Translations under genes and position numbers: made by a program
NCBI RefSeq assembly: GCF_001514305.1
Contig: NZ_KQ949075.1
Span: 667,284-731,283, forward strand
DNA length: 64,000 bases
Direction: 5' to 3'
Origin: Streptomyces dysideae
Lineage (GTDB): Bacteria; Actinomycetota; Actinomycetes; Streptomycetales; Streptomycetaceae
The notes under the pieces: generated by a model
What the model was told of the DNA's origin: nothing
Seen by the model: only the letters and a program-made list of their open reading frames with translations
Databases searched by the model: none
In this document: piece after piece, positions 17,617-25,379 of the stretch
How positions within the stretch are numbered: the first letter of the stretch is position 1
How the letters are laid out: each line of letters starts with the position of its first letter

Positions 17617-18879
17617 GTGAAAGCGATTGACCGCACCGTGGTCGTCACCGGTCTCGGTGCCACCACACCGCTCGGTGGTGACAGCGCCTCGACCTGGGAG
17701 GGCCTGATGGCCGGCCGCTCCGGGGTCCGGCTCCTCACACACGACTGGGCCGCCGAGGTCCAGGTGCGCATAGGCGCCGAAGTCGCCGTGGAGCCGACGG
17801 AGGTCCTCCCCAGACCCCAGGCGCGCAAGCTCGACCGTACGGCCCAACTCGCCCTCGTCGCGGCGCGCGAGGCATGGGCCGACGCCGGATTCACGGGCCA
17901 GGCGGGCACGGACGCCTCGGTCGACCCCGACCGGCTCGGCGTGGTGATCGCCTCCGCCATCGGTGGGGTGACGTCGCTGCTGGAGCAGTACGAGATCCTC
18001 AAGGTGCAGGGCGCCCGCAAGGTCTCCCCGCACACCATTCCGATGATGCTGCCCAACACCCCGTCGGCCAACGTGGGTCTGGACGTGGGCGCCCGCGCCG
18101 GCGTGCACAGCCCCATCAGCGCGTGCGCGTCGGGCGCCGAGGCCATCGGCTACGCCATCGAGATGATCCGCACAGGTCGGGCCGACGTGGTCATCGCCGG
18201 CGGCACCGAGGCGGCCATCTGCTCGCTGAACATGGCGGCCTTCGGCAACATGATGGCCATGTCCAAGCGCAACGACGACCCGGCCGCGGCCTCTCGTCCC
18301 TACGACACCGACCGCGACGGGTTCGTCATGGGTGAGGGTGCGGGCGTCGTCGTACTCGAAGCGGCCGAGCACGCGGCCCGGCGCGGGGCGCGTGTCTACG
18401 CGGAGGCCGTCGGGCAGGGGCTCTCCGCCGACAGCCACCACATCACCCAGCCCGAGCCGTCGGGCCGGGGCATCGCCGCCGCGCTGACGAGCCTGCTGGA
18501 CACCAGCGATCTCAAGCCCTCCGAGATCGTCCACGTCAACGCGCACGCCACCTCGACACCGAAGGGCGATGTCGCCGAAATCCTCGCGCTGCGCAAGGTG
18601 TTCGGCGACGACACCGACCACTTCGCGGTGTCCGCCACCAAGTCCATGACGGGACATCTGCTGGGCGGGGCCGGCGGTGTCGAGACCGTTGCCGCCGTCC
18701 TCGCGCTCTGGCACCGCGTCGCCCCCGCGACCATCAACCTCGACAACCCCGACCCCGAGGTGGAGGCGGACATCGTCCGCGGCGACCACCGAGCCCTGCC
18801 CGAGGGGCGCATCGCCGCTCTGAACAACTCCTTCGGATTCGGCGGCCACAACGTGGTGCTGGCATTCCGTACGGTGTGA
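17617..18879 (+). CDS. Beta-ketoacyl-ACP synthase II (FabF-like)
   Basis: A 420-residue condensing enzyme. Cys-His-His triad visible: SACASGAEAIGYA (nucleophile Cys), VNAHATSTPKGD (His) and SMTGHLLGGAGGVE (His). FDNP-type substrate-channel and GFGGHN segments complete the family pattern, so the enzyme should be active rather than a chain-length-factor. I chose the GTG at 17617 because GGAG lies 8 nt upstream; an in-frame GTG at 17608 overlaps that ribosome binding site. With the adjacent ACP it forms a private elongation pair. A strong hairpin terminator follows 20 bp after the stop. Confidence 0.93.
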   Translation: MKAIDRTVVVTGLGATTPLGGDSASTWEGLMAGRSGVRLLTHDWAAEVQVRIGAEVAVEPTEVLPRPQARKLDRTAQLALVAAREAWADAGFTGQAGTDASVDPDRLGVVIASAIGGVTSLLEQYEILKVQGARKVSPHTIPMMLPNTPSANVGLDVGARAGVHSPISACASGAEAIGYAIEMIRTGRADVVIAGGTEAAICSLNMAAFGNMMAMSKRNDDPAAASRPYDTDRDGFVMGEGAGVVVLEAAEHAARRGARVYAEAVGQGLSADSHHITQPEPSGRGIAAALTSLLDTSDLKPSEIVHVNAHATSTPKGDVAEILALRKVFGDDTDHFAVSATKSMTGHLLGGAGGVETVAAVLALWHRVAPATINLDNPDPEVEADIVRGDHRALPEGRIAALNNSFGFGGHNVVLAFRTV

Positions 18880-18898
18880 CGGATCCGGCGCGTACGAG

Positions 18899-18934
18899 GC
18901 GGACGGCACGCCGCTCTTTCGGCGTGCCGTCCGC
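18899..18934 (+). terminator. Hairpin terminator after the ACP/KAS II genes
   Basis: A 15-bp perfect stem (GCGGACGGCACGCCG) with a 6-nt CTCTTT loop, followed by a short T stretch. It ends the IclR-ACP-KAS II unit and also lies downstream of the leftward AraC gene, so it may work in both directions. Confidence 0.8.
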
Positions 18935-19006
18935 TTTGGGTGACCGGCCGGGAGCATGGCGCGAAGTCCGGGATTTCGAACGGAATGTTTGACATGAAGT
19001 CGGCGA

Positions 19007-19951
19007 TTATTTTCGGCCATATGTTTCTCGCCATGCCCCTCTGGGGTCGGCCGCTCGCCCTTTGGCCTCCTGTCGAAATGCGCCCGGCGGCACATTGACG
19101 CGACGCATGAAGAATTTGCTGAAGTTGGTCACTTCCGTGAATCCGAGATGATGGGCTATGGCTCCTATCCCCCAGTCCGTGTGGACGAGCAGCCGCTGTG
19201 CCTCCAGCGTCACCCGCGTGTCGATCAGGTCCTTGGTGGACCTTCCGGTGGCGGCCCGGCAGACCCGGGCGAGGGTGCGGGTACTGCAGCTCAGCGCGGC
19301 CGCGTAGTCATCCACCAGCCTGGTGGTCCGGAATGAGCGCTCCAGTTCGCGGCGGAACCTGCGGACGAGAGTCATCGACTCGTGGCCGTGCTCGCGCGGG
19401 ACGCCGCCCCCGTCCGCCCGTAACGCGTGACGCCAGCGGCACAACTGGTCGATCCGCAGCAGCAGCACCGCCAGCAGATGTCTGAGCAGGTCATCGCCGA
19501 GTCCCGGGTCGGGTCGCCCGAACTCCTCCCTGAGCAGGCTCACGATCGGCTGGAAGGTCGCCACTTCTGTGCCGGACAGCTGCCAGAAGGTGGGACGGAG
19601 CGCGTCGTCGAGCATCTCCAGGGTCCCGCCGAGGGGCAGTGGGAACGTCTCCGTGAACAGAATGACGGAGGCCTCCAGGTCCGGCGCCACCCGGAACTCC
19701 AAAACCTGGGACGGGCGGGTCCAGAAAAGGGTTCCGGGCCGGAGGCCGAAGGGGGTGAAGTCGGCCGACAGTTCGCCCGAGCCTTCGGTGACCAATGCGA
19801 TCTGGTGGAAATCGATCCGGTGCGGAGACGCCATCAAGTCCAGTGGCGCGTGTTTGCGAACCGTACTGAAGGTCGTCACGGCGAGTTCCAGGTCCCTGCA
19901 TATGAGTGCGTAAGGAAAGACGGGGATCGGCGCCGATGCGAAATTGACCAT
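19007..19951 (-). CDS. AraC family transcriptional regulator
   Basis: A 314-residue activator-type regulator. The N-terminal half carries a cupin-like ligand domain (HRIDFHQIALVTEGSGEL, PGTLFWTRPSQVLEF). The C-terminal hundred residues hold the double helix-turn-helix: YAAALSCSTRTLARVCRAATG and WGIGAIAHHLGFTEVTNFSKFF, followed by the conserved PPGAFR. AAGGAA lies 5 nt before the ATG. Codon 177 is TTA (19421-19423), so synthesis should depend on bldA and be linked to development. It is convergent with the KAS II gene and divergent from the second IclR gene, which fits a pathway-level activator. Confidence 0.88.
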   Translation of the reverse strand: MVNFASAPIPVFPYALICRDLELAVTTFSTVRKHAPLDLMASPHRIDFHQIALVTEGSGELSADFTPFGLRPGTLFWTRPSQVLEFRVAPDLEASVILFTETFPLPLGGTLEMLDDALRPTFWQLSGTEVATFQPIVSLLREEFGRPDPGLGDDLLRHLLAVLLLRIDQLCRWRHALRADGGGVPREHGHESMTLVRRFRRELERSFRTTRLVDDYAAALSCSTRTLARVCRAATGRSTKDLIDTRVTLEAQRLLVHTDWGIGAIAHHLGFTEVTNFSKFFMRRVNVPPGAFRQEAKGRAADPRGAWRETYGRK

Positions 19952-20074
19952 AGTCGTTCCTTAATCAACCTTTCAGGGGCGTGCTTGATCGTTCAATTAT
20001 GGTGGCGTGATCGCTCGCCGCCAGAGGGCCTCAGGTGCGCGGGCGAGTTCGTCAAGGGAAGGGAACTCGACGGG

Positions 20075-20857
20075 ATGACCACCCACCCCACCGTCCCCGA
20101 ACGCTCGGCAGTCGACCGCACGCTTCGCATCCTGAGTGCCTTTGACCGGCACAACCAGATCCTGACGCTCAGCGAGATCAGCCGTCGGTCGGGCCTCCCG
20201 GTCGCCACCGCCCACCGGATTGTCACCAAACTGCACCGCCTGGGAGTGCTGGGACGGACGACCGACGGCCGGTACGGCATCGGCATCAGGTTGTGGGAAG
20301 CGGGCACGCTCGCCCCGCGCAGTTCCCTGGTGTCGGAGATCGCGCAGTCTTCCCTGGTGGATCTGCACAACCAGACCTCGGCAGTCGCGCTCCTCGTGAT
20401 CCGCGACGGCGACGAGAGCGTCTGTGTCAGCTTCGTCTCCCGCGATCCCGGCCACGCGACGGCGCCCGGGGCCCTGGGGCGCCGCAGGCCGTTGCACACC
20501 ACCGCGATGGGTCTGGTCCTGCTGGCTCACACGAGCGCGGCCACGGGGGGCGAGCCGGGTTCCGGCGCGCCCCCCGCGGCAGGCGCGGGAGACCCGGCAC
20601 TGCAGCGCCGTCTGGCGGGGATCAGGCGACAGGGCTACGCGGTGGCCGCCGGTACCCCCTCGCCGAACGTCGGCGGGCTCGCGGCCCCGGTGCGTGACGC
20701 GCAGGGTGAGGTGGTCGCCGGCGTCGGTGTGATGACGCACATCCACGCGTTCCAGCAGCTGCAACTGGTGTCACCGGTCCTCGCCGCTGCCGCGGCCGTG
20801 TCCCAGGGCATCCAGGCGTTCTCGGGACGGGACCGGACGCTCGACCCGCCCGCTTAG
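20075..20857 (+). CDS. IclR family transcriptional regulator (second copy)
   Basis: A 260-residue regulator closely parallel to the IclR protein at 16408: RSAVDRTLRILSAF, then LTLSEISRRSGLPVATAHRIVTKL and DGRYGIGIRLWEAGTLAPRSS, against RSIIERTFSVLEAF and LTVSDISQRACLPVATTYRIV in the other copy. The effector domain is shorter and richer in Ala/Gly (TAAT-type GEPGSGAPPAAG insertion). GGGAA precedes the ATG by about 8 nt. It is divergent from the AraC gene. The two IclR genes flank the ACP/KAS II pair and look like paralogues within the cluster. It is the last intact gene before the decayed region. Confidence 0.88.
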   Translation: MTTHPTVPERSAVDRTLRILSAFDRHNQILTLSEISRRSGLPVATAHRIVTKLHRLGVLGRTTDGRYGIGIRLWEAGTLAPRSSLVSEIAQSSLVDLHNQTSAVALLVIRDGDESVCVSFVSRDPGHATAPGALGRRRPLHTTAMGLVLLAHTSAATGGEPGSGAPPAAGAGDPALQRRLAGIRRQGYAVAAGTPSPNVGGLAAPVRDAQGEVVAGVGVMTHIHAFQQLQLVSPVLAAAAAVSQGIQAFSGRDRTLDPPA

Positions 20858-20982
20858 AGATTCCCAACATGTGGCCCTTCCCCGTGCGATGACGCGGAAG
20901 GGGAGGAACTTGACAGGATCTTGAAGAAGCGCAGGATTCACGTGGACCGCTGGAAGCGGCATCGGAGGGTTCAGTGTTCGCG

Positions 20983-21228
20983 TCAGAAGTTCAGGCACCA
21001 GTCGACGAACGGGGCGATGCTGCCGTGGACCCGGTGGTCGTCGGTCGTCGTCATGGCTGCTGTGCAGAAGAACCTGACCTTGCCGAACTCCAACTCCATG
21101 GCCTGGAGCAGGTTGTGCAGGCCCAGTTTCTCGCGCAGCCAGTCGCGGACGGCGGCGCTGTCGTCGAGGCGGTCAGGGGCGAGGCCGCGTTCGACCAGGA
21201 GGTCCGTCTTGCTGGTGGCCACCGCGAG
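20983..21228 (-). pseudogene. C-terminal fragment of a GTPase-like protein
   Basis: Reading leftward, about 75 residues of sensible protein remain: LAVATSKTDLL, which fits the G4 (N/TKxD) nucleotide-specificity motif after a beta strand, then LGLHNLLQAMELEFGKVRFF, a helix and strand typical of double-GTPase domains found in some conflict-system proteins. The P-loop half is missing; upstream the sequence changes frame into an unrelated fragment. The family call is tentative, but a decayed gene is likely. It may be a remnant of a defence or mobile-element locus. Confidence 0.4.
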
Positions 21229-21239
21229 GCGGCAGCGGC

Positions 21240-21410
21240 GCAGGGGCGTTCCAGCACCAAGGTGTCGTCGAGCAGCAGGTTGCGCAGTTGGACGTCGCCG
21301 TGGCGCGGGCCGTGGGAGATGGGCGGCAGCGTCGTCAGGCACCGGGTGAGACGGCGGATCAGCTCCTCCTCGGCCTGCTCTAGGCCCGGACTTCGCAGGT
21401 CACCCGATCG
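21240..21410 (-). pseudogene. Fragment of an aminoglycoside-phosphotransferase-like gene
   Basis: In a different leftward frame from its neighbour, the segment LTTLPPISHGPRHGDVQLRN followed by LLLDDTLVLE is the catalytic loop of APH/choline-kinase-fold proteins (HGDxxxxN, with the catalytic Asp and the Asn present). The preceding helix EQAEEELIRRL also fits. The N-lobe and the C-terminal half with the second metal-binding Asp are absent, and the frame runs into unrelated codons, so this is a broken piece. It probably came from the same degraded insertion as the GTPase fragment beside it. Confidence 0.5.
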
Positions 21411-21756
21411 TGAAGATCAAGCGGTCGGAGCTGATCGCTCGCCGATCGGAATCGTAGCGGCGATAGCGGTCCCGGTCCGGCCTGGTCGAGATCGAACGCT
21501 GGGAGGCCGCTGCGGCGAACCTTTTCGGCGACGTGCGAAGTGCGGGTCTAGGAGTCCATCGGCCGCGGCCAGGTGGCGTTCCAGCTTCGCCAGTCCGCCC
21601 ACGGCCTGCGCCATCATGGGCGGCTCGCAGGAGTGCAAGACGCGCAGCAGCCGTCCGAGCGGCTGATGGACTTGAAGTGACCAGCTACGCCGACCAGGTA
21701 GAACGCCTGGTCGGCAGAGCGCTGTCAGCTTGCGAACGCCCGCCCCGCCCCTGACG
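21411..21756. other. Degenerate stretch without a recognisable gene
   Basis: No intact gene is visible. A leftward frame at 21417-21638 contains a helix-like run (MAQAVGGLAKLERHLAAADG) but no family I recognise and no ribosome binding site. Base composition is less GC-rich than the flanking core genes. I read it as further decayed sequence from the same event. Confidence 0.4.
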
Positions 21757-21765
21757 ATGCGGCTT

Positions 21766-22014
21766 ATGACACGTTGCGAAGTGTGTGGGAATGACTACGA
21801 GCTGGCGTTCACTGTGGAGACCCAGGACGGGTCACGTCACGTCTTTGATTCGTTCGCCTGTGCGATCCACCGCATGGCTCCCATCTGCGAGCACTGCCGT
21901 GTGCAGATCATCGGCCAGGGCGTCGAGGTGGAAGGCCACTGGTACTGCGGCGCCCACTGTTCGCGTGCAGAGGGAAAGGCCGGCATCGTGGACAAGGTTG
22001 GTTCTGCCGTATAA
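21766..22014 (+). CDS. Prokaryotic metallothionein-like small zinc protein
   Basis: An 82-residue cysteine-rich protein: CEVCGNDY near the start, FACAIHRMAPICEHC in the middle, and HWYCGAHCSRAEG near the end. This CxxC...C...CxxC...CxxxC pattern with interspersed His is that of the actinobacterial metallothionein-like family (PF02069-type), which binds zinc or cadmium in the cytoplasm. Start chosen at the second ATG (21766); the ATG at 21757 would add three residues. It stands alone in a degenerate region, between pseudogene fragments, and a strong terminator follows. It looks intact, so it may be cargo retained from an acquired segment or a native gene at the boundary. Confidence 0.8.
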   Translation: MTRCEVCGNDYELAFTVETQDGSRHVFDSFACAIHRMAPICEHCRVQIIGQGVEVEGHWYCGAHCSRAEGKAGIVDKVGSAV

Positions 22015-22019
22015 GTAAG

Positions 22020-22042
22020 GGCCCCTCCCGCGTGGAGGGGCC
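22020..22042 (+). terminator. Hairpin terminator after the metallothionein-like gene
   Basis: A 9-bp perfect stem GGCCCCTCC / GGAGGGGCC with a 5-nt CGCGT loop (stem arms begin at 22020), 6 bp after the stop codon. Confidence 0.75.
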
Positions 22043-22054
22043 TCGGCGTTTGGG

Positions 22055-22185
22055 TCAGGCTGCGATGAAGGCCGGTTCGGCTCGGGCCGCGTCGAACCGG
22101 CCGCCGCGACTCTTGGCGGGGTGAATGAGTACGGCCCGGAGCACCTTCCGGACTATGATCCGCTGCCGCTCGATCGACAAGCTCT
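22055..22185 (-). pseudogene. C-terminal remnant of a large serine recombinase
   Basis: Leftward translation gives SLSIERQRIIVRKVLRAVLI followed by HPAKSRGGRFDAAR and a stop at 22055-22057. The pattern R-x3-I-x3-(V/L)-x-HPA-K-x-RGGRFD is the usual C-terminal end of phiC31-type serine integrases of Streptomyces phages and integrative elements. An in-frame TAG lies just upstream, and no catalytic domain is present, so only the last 40 or so codons survive. It marks an old integration or excision event next to the core gene block. Confidence 0.6.
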
Positions 22186-22478
22186 CCTAGCCGTTCTCTA
22201 GTGCTCTGACCACATACGTTCACCGGCTTGGGCGACCGTGAGGTGGTGAGGGTCAGGCTCGTGGCTGGGGCGTCCGCTTATGCTCAGCACGTGCAGCCGC
22301 CCTCCAAACGGCAGCTATCCGTTGATCTTGGCGTTCCCTGCCGAGCTGGCAAGGGATGCCGAGGCAGTTCTGGCGGTCATGCCTGCTTCCCGTCGCCATG
22401 CGCCACAGGGTGAGCCGTCGGCGCCGTACGGGCGAGAGCACGCCGGGCGAGTCGCCGCGCAATCACCCGTCCGTACGG
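22186..22478. other. Non-coding gap, nothing recognised
   Basis: Between the recombinase remnant and the exonuclease gene I see no gene, tRNA or repeat. If the region marks an integration site, no clear attachment core or tRNA end is visible to support it. Confidence 0.4.
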
Positions 22479-23462
22479 TCATCCCTCCGACGCCGGCTCG
22501 ACATCGCCCAGCAGCTGCCCGAACGCCGCCTCGTCCACCACGGGCGTCCCGAACTGCCGCGCCTTGACCACCTTCGACGTGCCCGAGTCGGGGTCGTTGG
22601 TGACGAGCAGGCTGGTCAGCCGGGAGATGCTCGTGGCGACATGCAGCCCGGCCTCGGTCGCCCGGTCCTCCAGCAGGTCGCGCTCGACCGACGTGTCCCC
22701 GGAGAAGGCCACCCGCATGCCCTGCTTGAGTCTTTTGCCCTCTTCGTAACGGCCCGGGTTGGGATAGGGGCATGCGGGCCTTTTACGGGCGGGGCGCCAA
22801 CTGGTCGGCCGGTAGCCGCCGTAGCCCGCCTGCTGCCGGGGCACGGCCCGGTCGGTCCACTCGGTCAGCGGCCGGCACTCGTGCAACGGCAGCCGTACGC
22901 CGCCCGCCGCCGCGGCCCTCAGGCTCGGCCGGAACGCCTCCGCCAGCACACGTGCGTCATCCAGCGCGTGGTGCGCCCGCTCCTGTACGACGCCGAAGTG
23001 GGCGGCCAGCGACTCCAGCTTGTGGTTGGGCAGCGGCAGGGCCAGCTCCTTGGAGAGCGCGATGGTGCACAGCCGCTGCCGCACCGGCGCCTCGCGCTCC
23101 GCTCGCGCGTACTCCCGCGCGATCATCTGCCAGTCGAAGACGGCGTTGTGCGCGACGAGGACGCGGCCCTCCAGGCGGGTCGAGAACTCCTCGGCGATGT
23201 CGCTGAAGAGGGGCGCCCCTTCGAGCATGTCGCTCGTCAGACCGTGGATCCACACGGGGCCCGGGTCCCGCTCCGGGTTGACCATCGTGTACCAGTGGTC
23301 CTCGACCTCGCCGCGCGCGTCCAGCCGGTAGACGGCCGCGGAGATTATCCGGTCGTCCCGGGCCAGGCCGGTGGTCTCCACGTCAACGACCGCGTATCCG
23401 TGCGGATACGCGGCCGGCCACGCTGTGGGGGAGGACACTGCGGTCATGGGGTCTTCGAGCAT
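22479..23462 (-). CDS. DEDDh 3'-5' exonuclease with C-terminal BRCT domain
   Basis: A 327-residue protein. Exonuclease motifs in order: YAVVDVETTG (ExoI, Asp-Glu), HNAVFDWQMI (ExoII, Asp) and HHALDDARVLAEAF (ExoIII, His and Asp), giving a full DEDDh set as in the DnaQ epsilon family. The C-terminal third (GMRVAFSGDTSVERDLLEDR then LLVTNDPDSGTSKVVKARQF) is a BRCT domain as in NAD-dependent ligases and RFC1. The role is proofreading-like or repair-associated trimming in the cytoplasm. Start 23462 has AGGGA 3 nt upstream; an alternative ATG at 23447 removes five residues. This is the first intact core gene after the decayed region. Confidence 0.88.
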   Translation of the reverse strand: MLEDPMTAVSSPTAWPAAYPHGYAVVDVETTGLARDDRIISAAVYRLDARGEVEDHWYTMVNPERDPGPVWIHGLTSDMLEGAPLFSDIAEEFSTRLEGRVLVAHNAVFDWQMIAREYARAEREAPVRQRLCTIALSKELALPLPNHKLESLAAHFGVVQERAHHALDDARVLAEAFRPSLRAAAAGGVRLPLHECRPLTEWTDRAVPRQQAGYGGYRPTSWRPARKRPACPYPNPGRYEEGKRLKQGMRVAFSGDTSVERDLLEDRATEAGLHVATSISRLTSLLVTNDPDSGTSKVVKARQFGTPVVDEAAFGQLLGDVEPASEG

Positions 23463-23722
23463 GGTCCCTGAGGATACGGGCCACCACTGACAGCCCTGTC
23501 CCGCACCCGGCCTTTCGGCGTCCTCTGTGGTTCCCTCAGGGCCCGTGCCACGCCTGCCCGTTCGAGAGCCGCTGCCCTTTTCGCCGTCGCGGAACCGGAG
23601 CGCCCCTGGGCGGTCTCCGTCAAGTTCCGCCGTGCGGTGCGCGGTTCGGATGCCGACGTCGAGCCGGCCGGTCGCGGAGCGTCGGTTCGGGCTGCCGACG
23701 TCCGGGGTGCAATCCTCCCGAT

Positions 23723-24433
23723 ATGACCGAACCGACACATGGCGAGGCCCACGGCGGCACGCTCGGCTCGCGGCTGAACTGGCTGCGGGCCGGGGTCCTG
23801 GGGGCCAACGACGGCATCGTGTCCACCGCGGGCCTCGTCGTCGGTGTGGCCGGCGCGACGGACGACCGCTCGGCGCTGCTCACCGCCGGGCTGGCCGGTC
23901 TGCTGGCCGGCTCCATGTCGATGGCGGCGGGGGAGTACGTGTCCGTCTCCACCCAGCGCGACTCCGAGCAGGCCGCGCTGGCCGTGGAGCGGCGGGAGTT
24001 GCGTGAGCAGCCCGAGGCCGAGCTGGAGGAGCTCACCGAGCTGCTGGAGGAACGGGGGCTCACCAGGGCCGTGGCCATGGATGCGGCCGTCCAGCTGACG
24101 GAACGTGACGCGCTCCGGGCCCACGCGCGCGTGGAACTCGGCATCGACCCCGACGACCTCACCAACCCGTGGCAGGCGGCCGGCGCCAGCTTCCTGGCCT
24201 TCACGGCCGGCGCCCTGCTGCCCCTGCTGGCGATGGTCCTGCCGCCCGCGACCGGCAGACTCCCGATCACCGTGGCGTCGGTCCTCGCCGCCCTCGTCCT
24301 GACGGGCTGGAGCAGTGCACGGCTGGGCGCGGCGGAACCGGTCCGCGCGGTCCTGCGGAACGTGGCGGGCGGGGCGCTCGCCATGGGCGTCACCTATGCG
24401 GCGGGGTCGCTGCTGGGAGCGGCGGGGGTGTGA
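23723..24433 (+). CDS. VIT family (CCC1/VIT1-like) divalent metal transporter
   Basis: A 236-residue membrane protein. The signature GANDGIVSTAGLVVGVAGA lies in the first helix, and GSMSMAAGEYVSVSTQRDSE covers the metal-binding and helix 2 end. A long amphipathic cytosolic arm (ELREQPEAELEELTELLEER) separates the first two helices from three C-terminal helices. Family members move Fe2+ or Mn2+ out of the cytosol. The gene stands alone. A CACGCGCGCGTG palindrome lies inside the gene (24122) and another directly after its stop (24434). Confidence 0.88.
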   Translation: MTEPTHGEAHGGTLGSRLNWLRAGVLGANDGIVSTAGLVVGVAGATDDRSALLTAGLAGLLAGSMSMAAGEYVSVSTQRDSEQAALAVERRELREQPEAELEELTELLEERGLTRAVAMDAAVQLTERDALRAHARVELGIDPDDLTNPWQAAGASFLAFTAGALLPLLAMVLPPATGRLPITVASVLAALVLTGWSSARLGAAEPVRAVLRNVAGGALAMGVTYAAGSLLGAAGV

Positions 24434-24551
24434 CACGCGCGCGTGCCCCACGCCATTGGCGGAGATCGCCAAGAAGCAAGCGCGTACCGTCGATAATACT
24501 TGTCAGTAACAACGTCTGGTCGCGGTCGGCCAGCGGTTCTACGGTGCGGAC

Positions 24552-25379
24552 ATGCCGAACCTGCCCGATGTCGTGCTGTGGTCGATACCCGCCTTCGTGC
24601 TGCTCACCGTGATCGAGATGATCAGCGTGCGCCTCCATCCCGACGAGGAGGCGGCGGGCTACGAGACGAAGGACGCCGCGACGAGCATCGGGATGGGACT
24701 CGGCAGCCTCTTCTTCGACTTCCTCTGGAAGATCCCGATCGTCGCGATCTACACGGCCGTCCACGAACTCACGCCGCTGCGCGTGCCCGTGCTGTGGTGG
24801 ACCGTCCCCCTGATGCTCCTCGGCCAGGACTTCCTCCGCTGCCGGGCGAGCCGTAACTTGTCAGCCTGTGGCTCGTTGACCACTGCGGTGCGGGTCCCCG
24901 ACTCGCCCCGGCCGCCGGGAGGGTGGTCGCCGGACGGGCGTGACCCGTCAAACTCCCCGGAGCGATCCAGGGGAGAGTCTCCCGCCCTGGTGCGGGAGAG
25001 AACTCCAACAGTTCTGGATCCACGCATCACCGCGGGATCCCATCGCCACCAGCAATTGGCGAACACGCCCCCGGTGCCTTTAGGTGTCGGGGGCGCCTCC
25101 CAGGGCGGCTACCTGGACCGCAACTTCGGCGGCATCCTCATCGTCTGGGACCGGCTCTTCGGGTCGTTCGTGGCCGAGACCGAGCGGCCCGTGTACGGAT
25201 TGACCAAGAACATCAACACATACAACCCGATCAAGGTAGCCACCCATGAGTACGTCAACATCGTCAAGGACCTGAGGGCGGCGCGCGGTTGGCGCGAGCG
25301 GGCGGGGCGGGTGTTCCGGGGGCCGGGGTGGAAACCCGCTGCCGCGCCGGAGGCGGCCGAGGAGATCATGACCGCGTGA
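24552..25379 (+). CDS. Sterol desaturase/fatty acid hydroxylase-like gene with its catalytic core replaced (probably non-functional)
   Basis: The 275-residue frame begins and ends like the membrane FA_hydroxylase family: MISVRLHPDEEAAGYETKDA and a membrane segment at the N-terminus, and ASQGGYLDRNFGGILIVWDR plus LTKNINTYNPIKVA at the C-terminus. The middle should carry the iron-binding HxxHH boxes (DFxxYWxHR...HxxHH...HHRVHH). Instead about residues 97-180 are low-complexity Pro/Arg/Ser sequence without them. Scraps of the original remain out of frame or altered (for example an NLS...TTAVR echo of NLSTAVR, and QQFWIH in another frame). So the iron site is lost, while the frame stays open. It overlaps the next gene by 4 bp. 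Confidence 0.55.
   Translation: MPNLPDVVLWSIPAFVLLTVIEMISVRLHPDEEAAGYETKDAATSIGMGLGSLFFDFLWKIPIVAIYTAVHELTPLRVPVLWWTVPLMLLGQDFLRCRASRNLSACGSLTTAVRVPDSPRPPGGWSPDGRDPSNSPERSRGESPALVRERTPTVLDPRITAGSHRHQQLANTPPVPLGVGGASQGGYLDRNFGGILIVWDRLFGSFVAETERPVYGLTKNINTYNPIKVATHEYVNIVKDLRAARGWRERAGRVFRGPGWKPAAAPEAAEEIMTA

Noticed and set aside
21757..21765. Alternative metallothionein-like gene start at 21757
   Set aside because: The ATG at 21766 fits the conserved N-terminus directly before the first Cys pair; both starts remain possible.
22228..22567. Short frames between the recombinase remnant and the exonuclease gene
   Set aside because: No ribosome binding site, no recognisable domain and no codon bias typical of Streptomyces.
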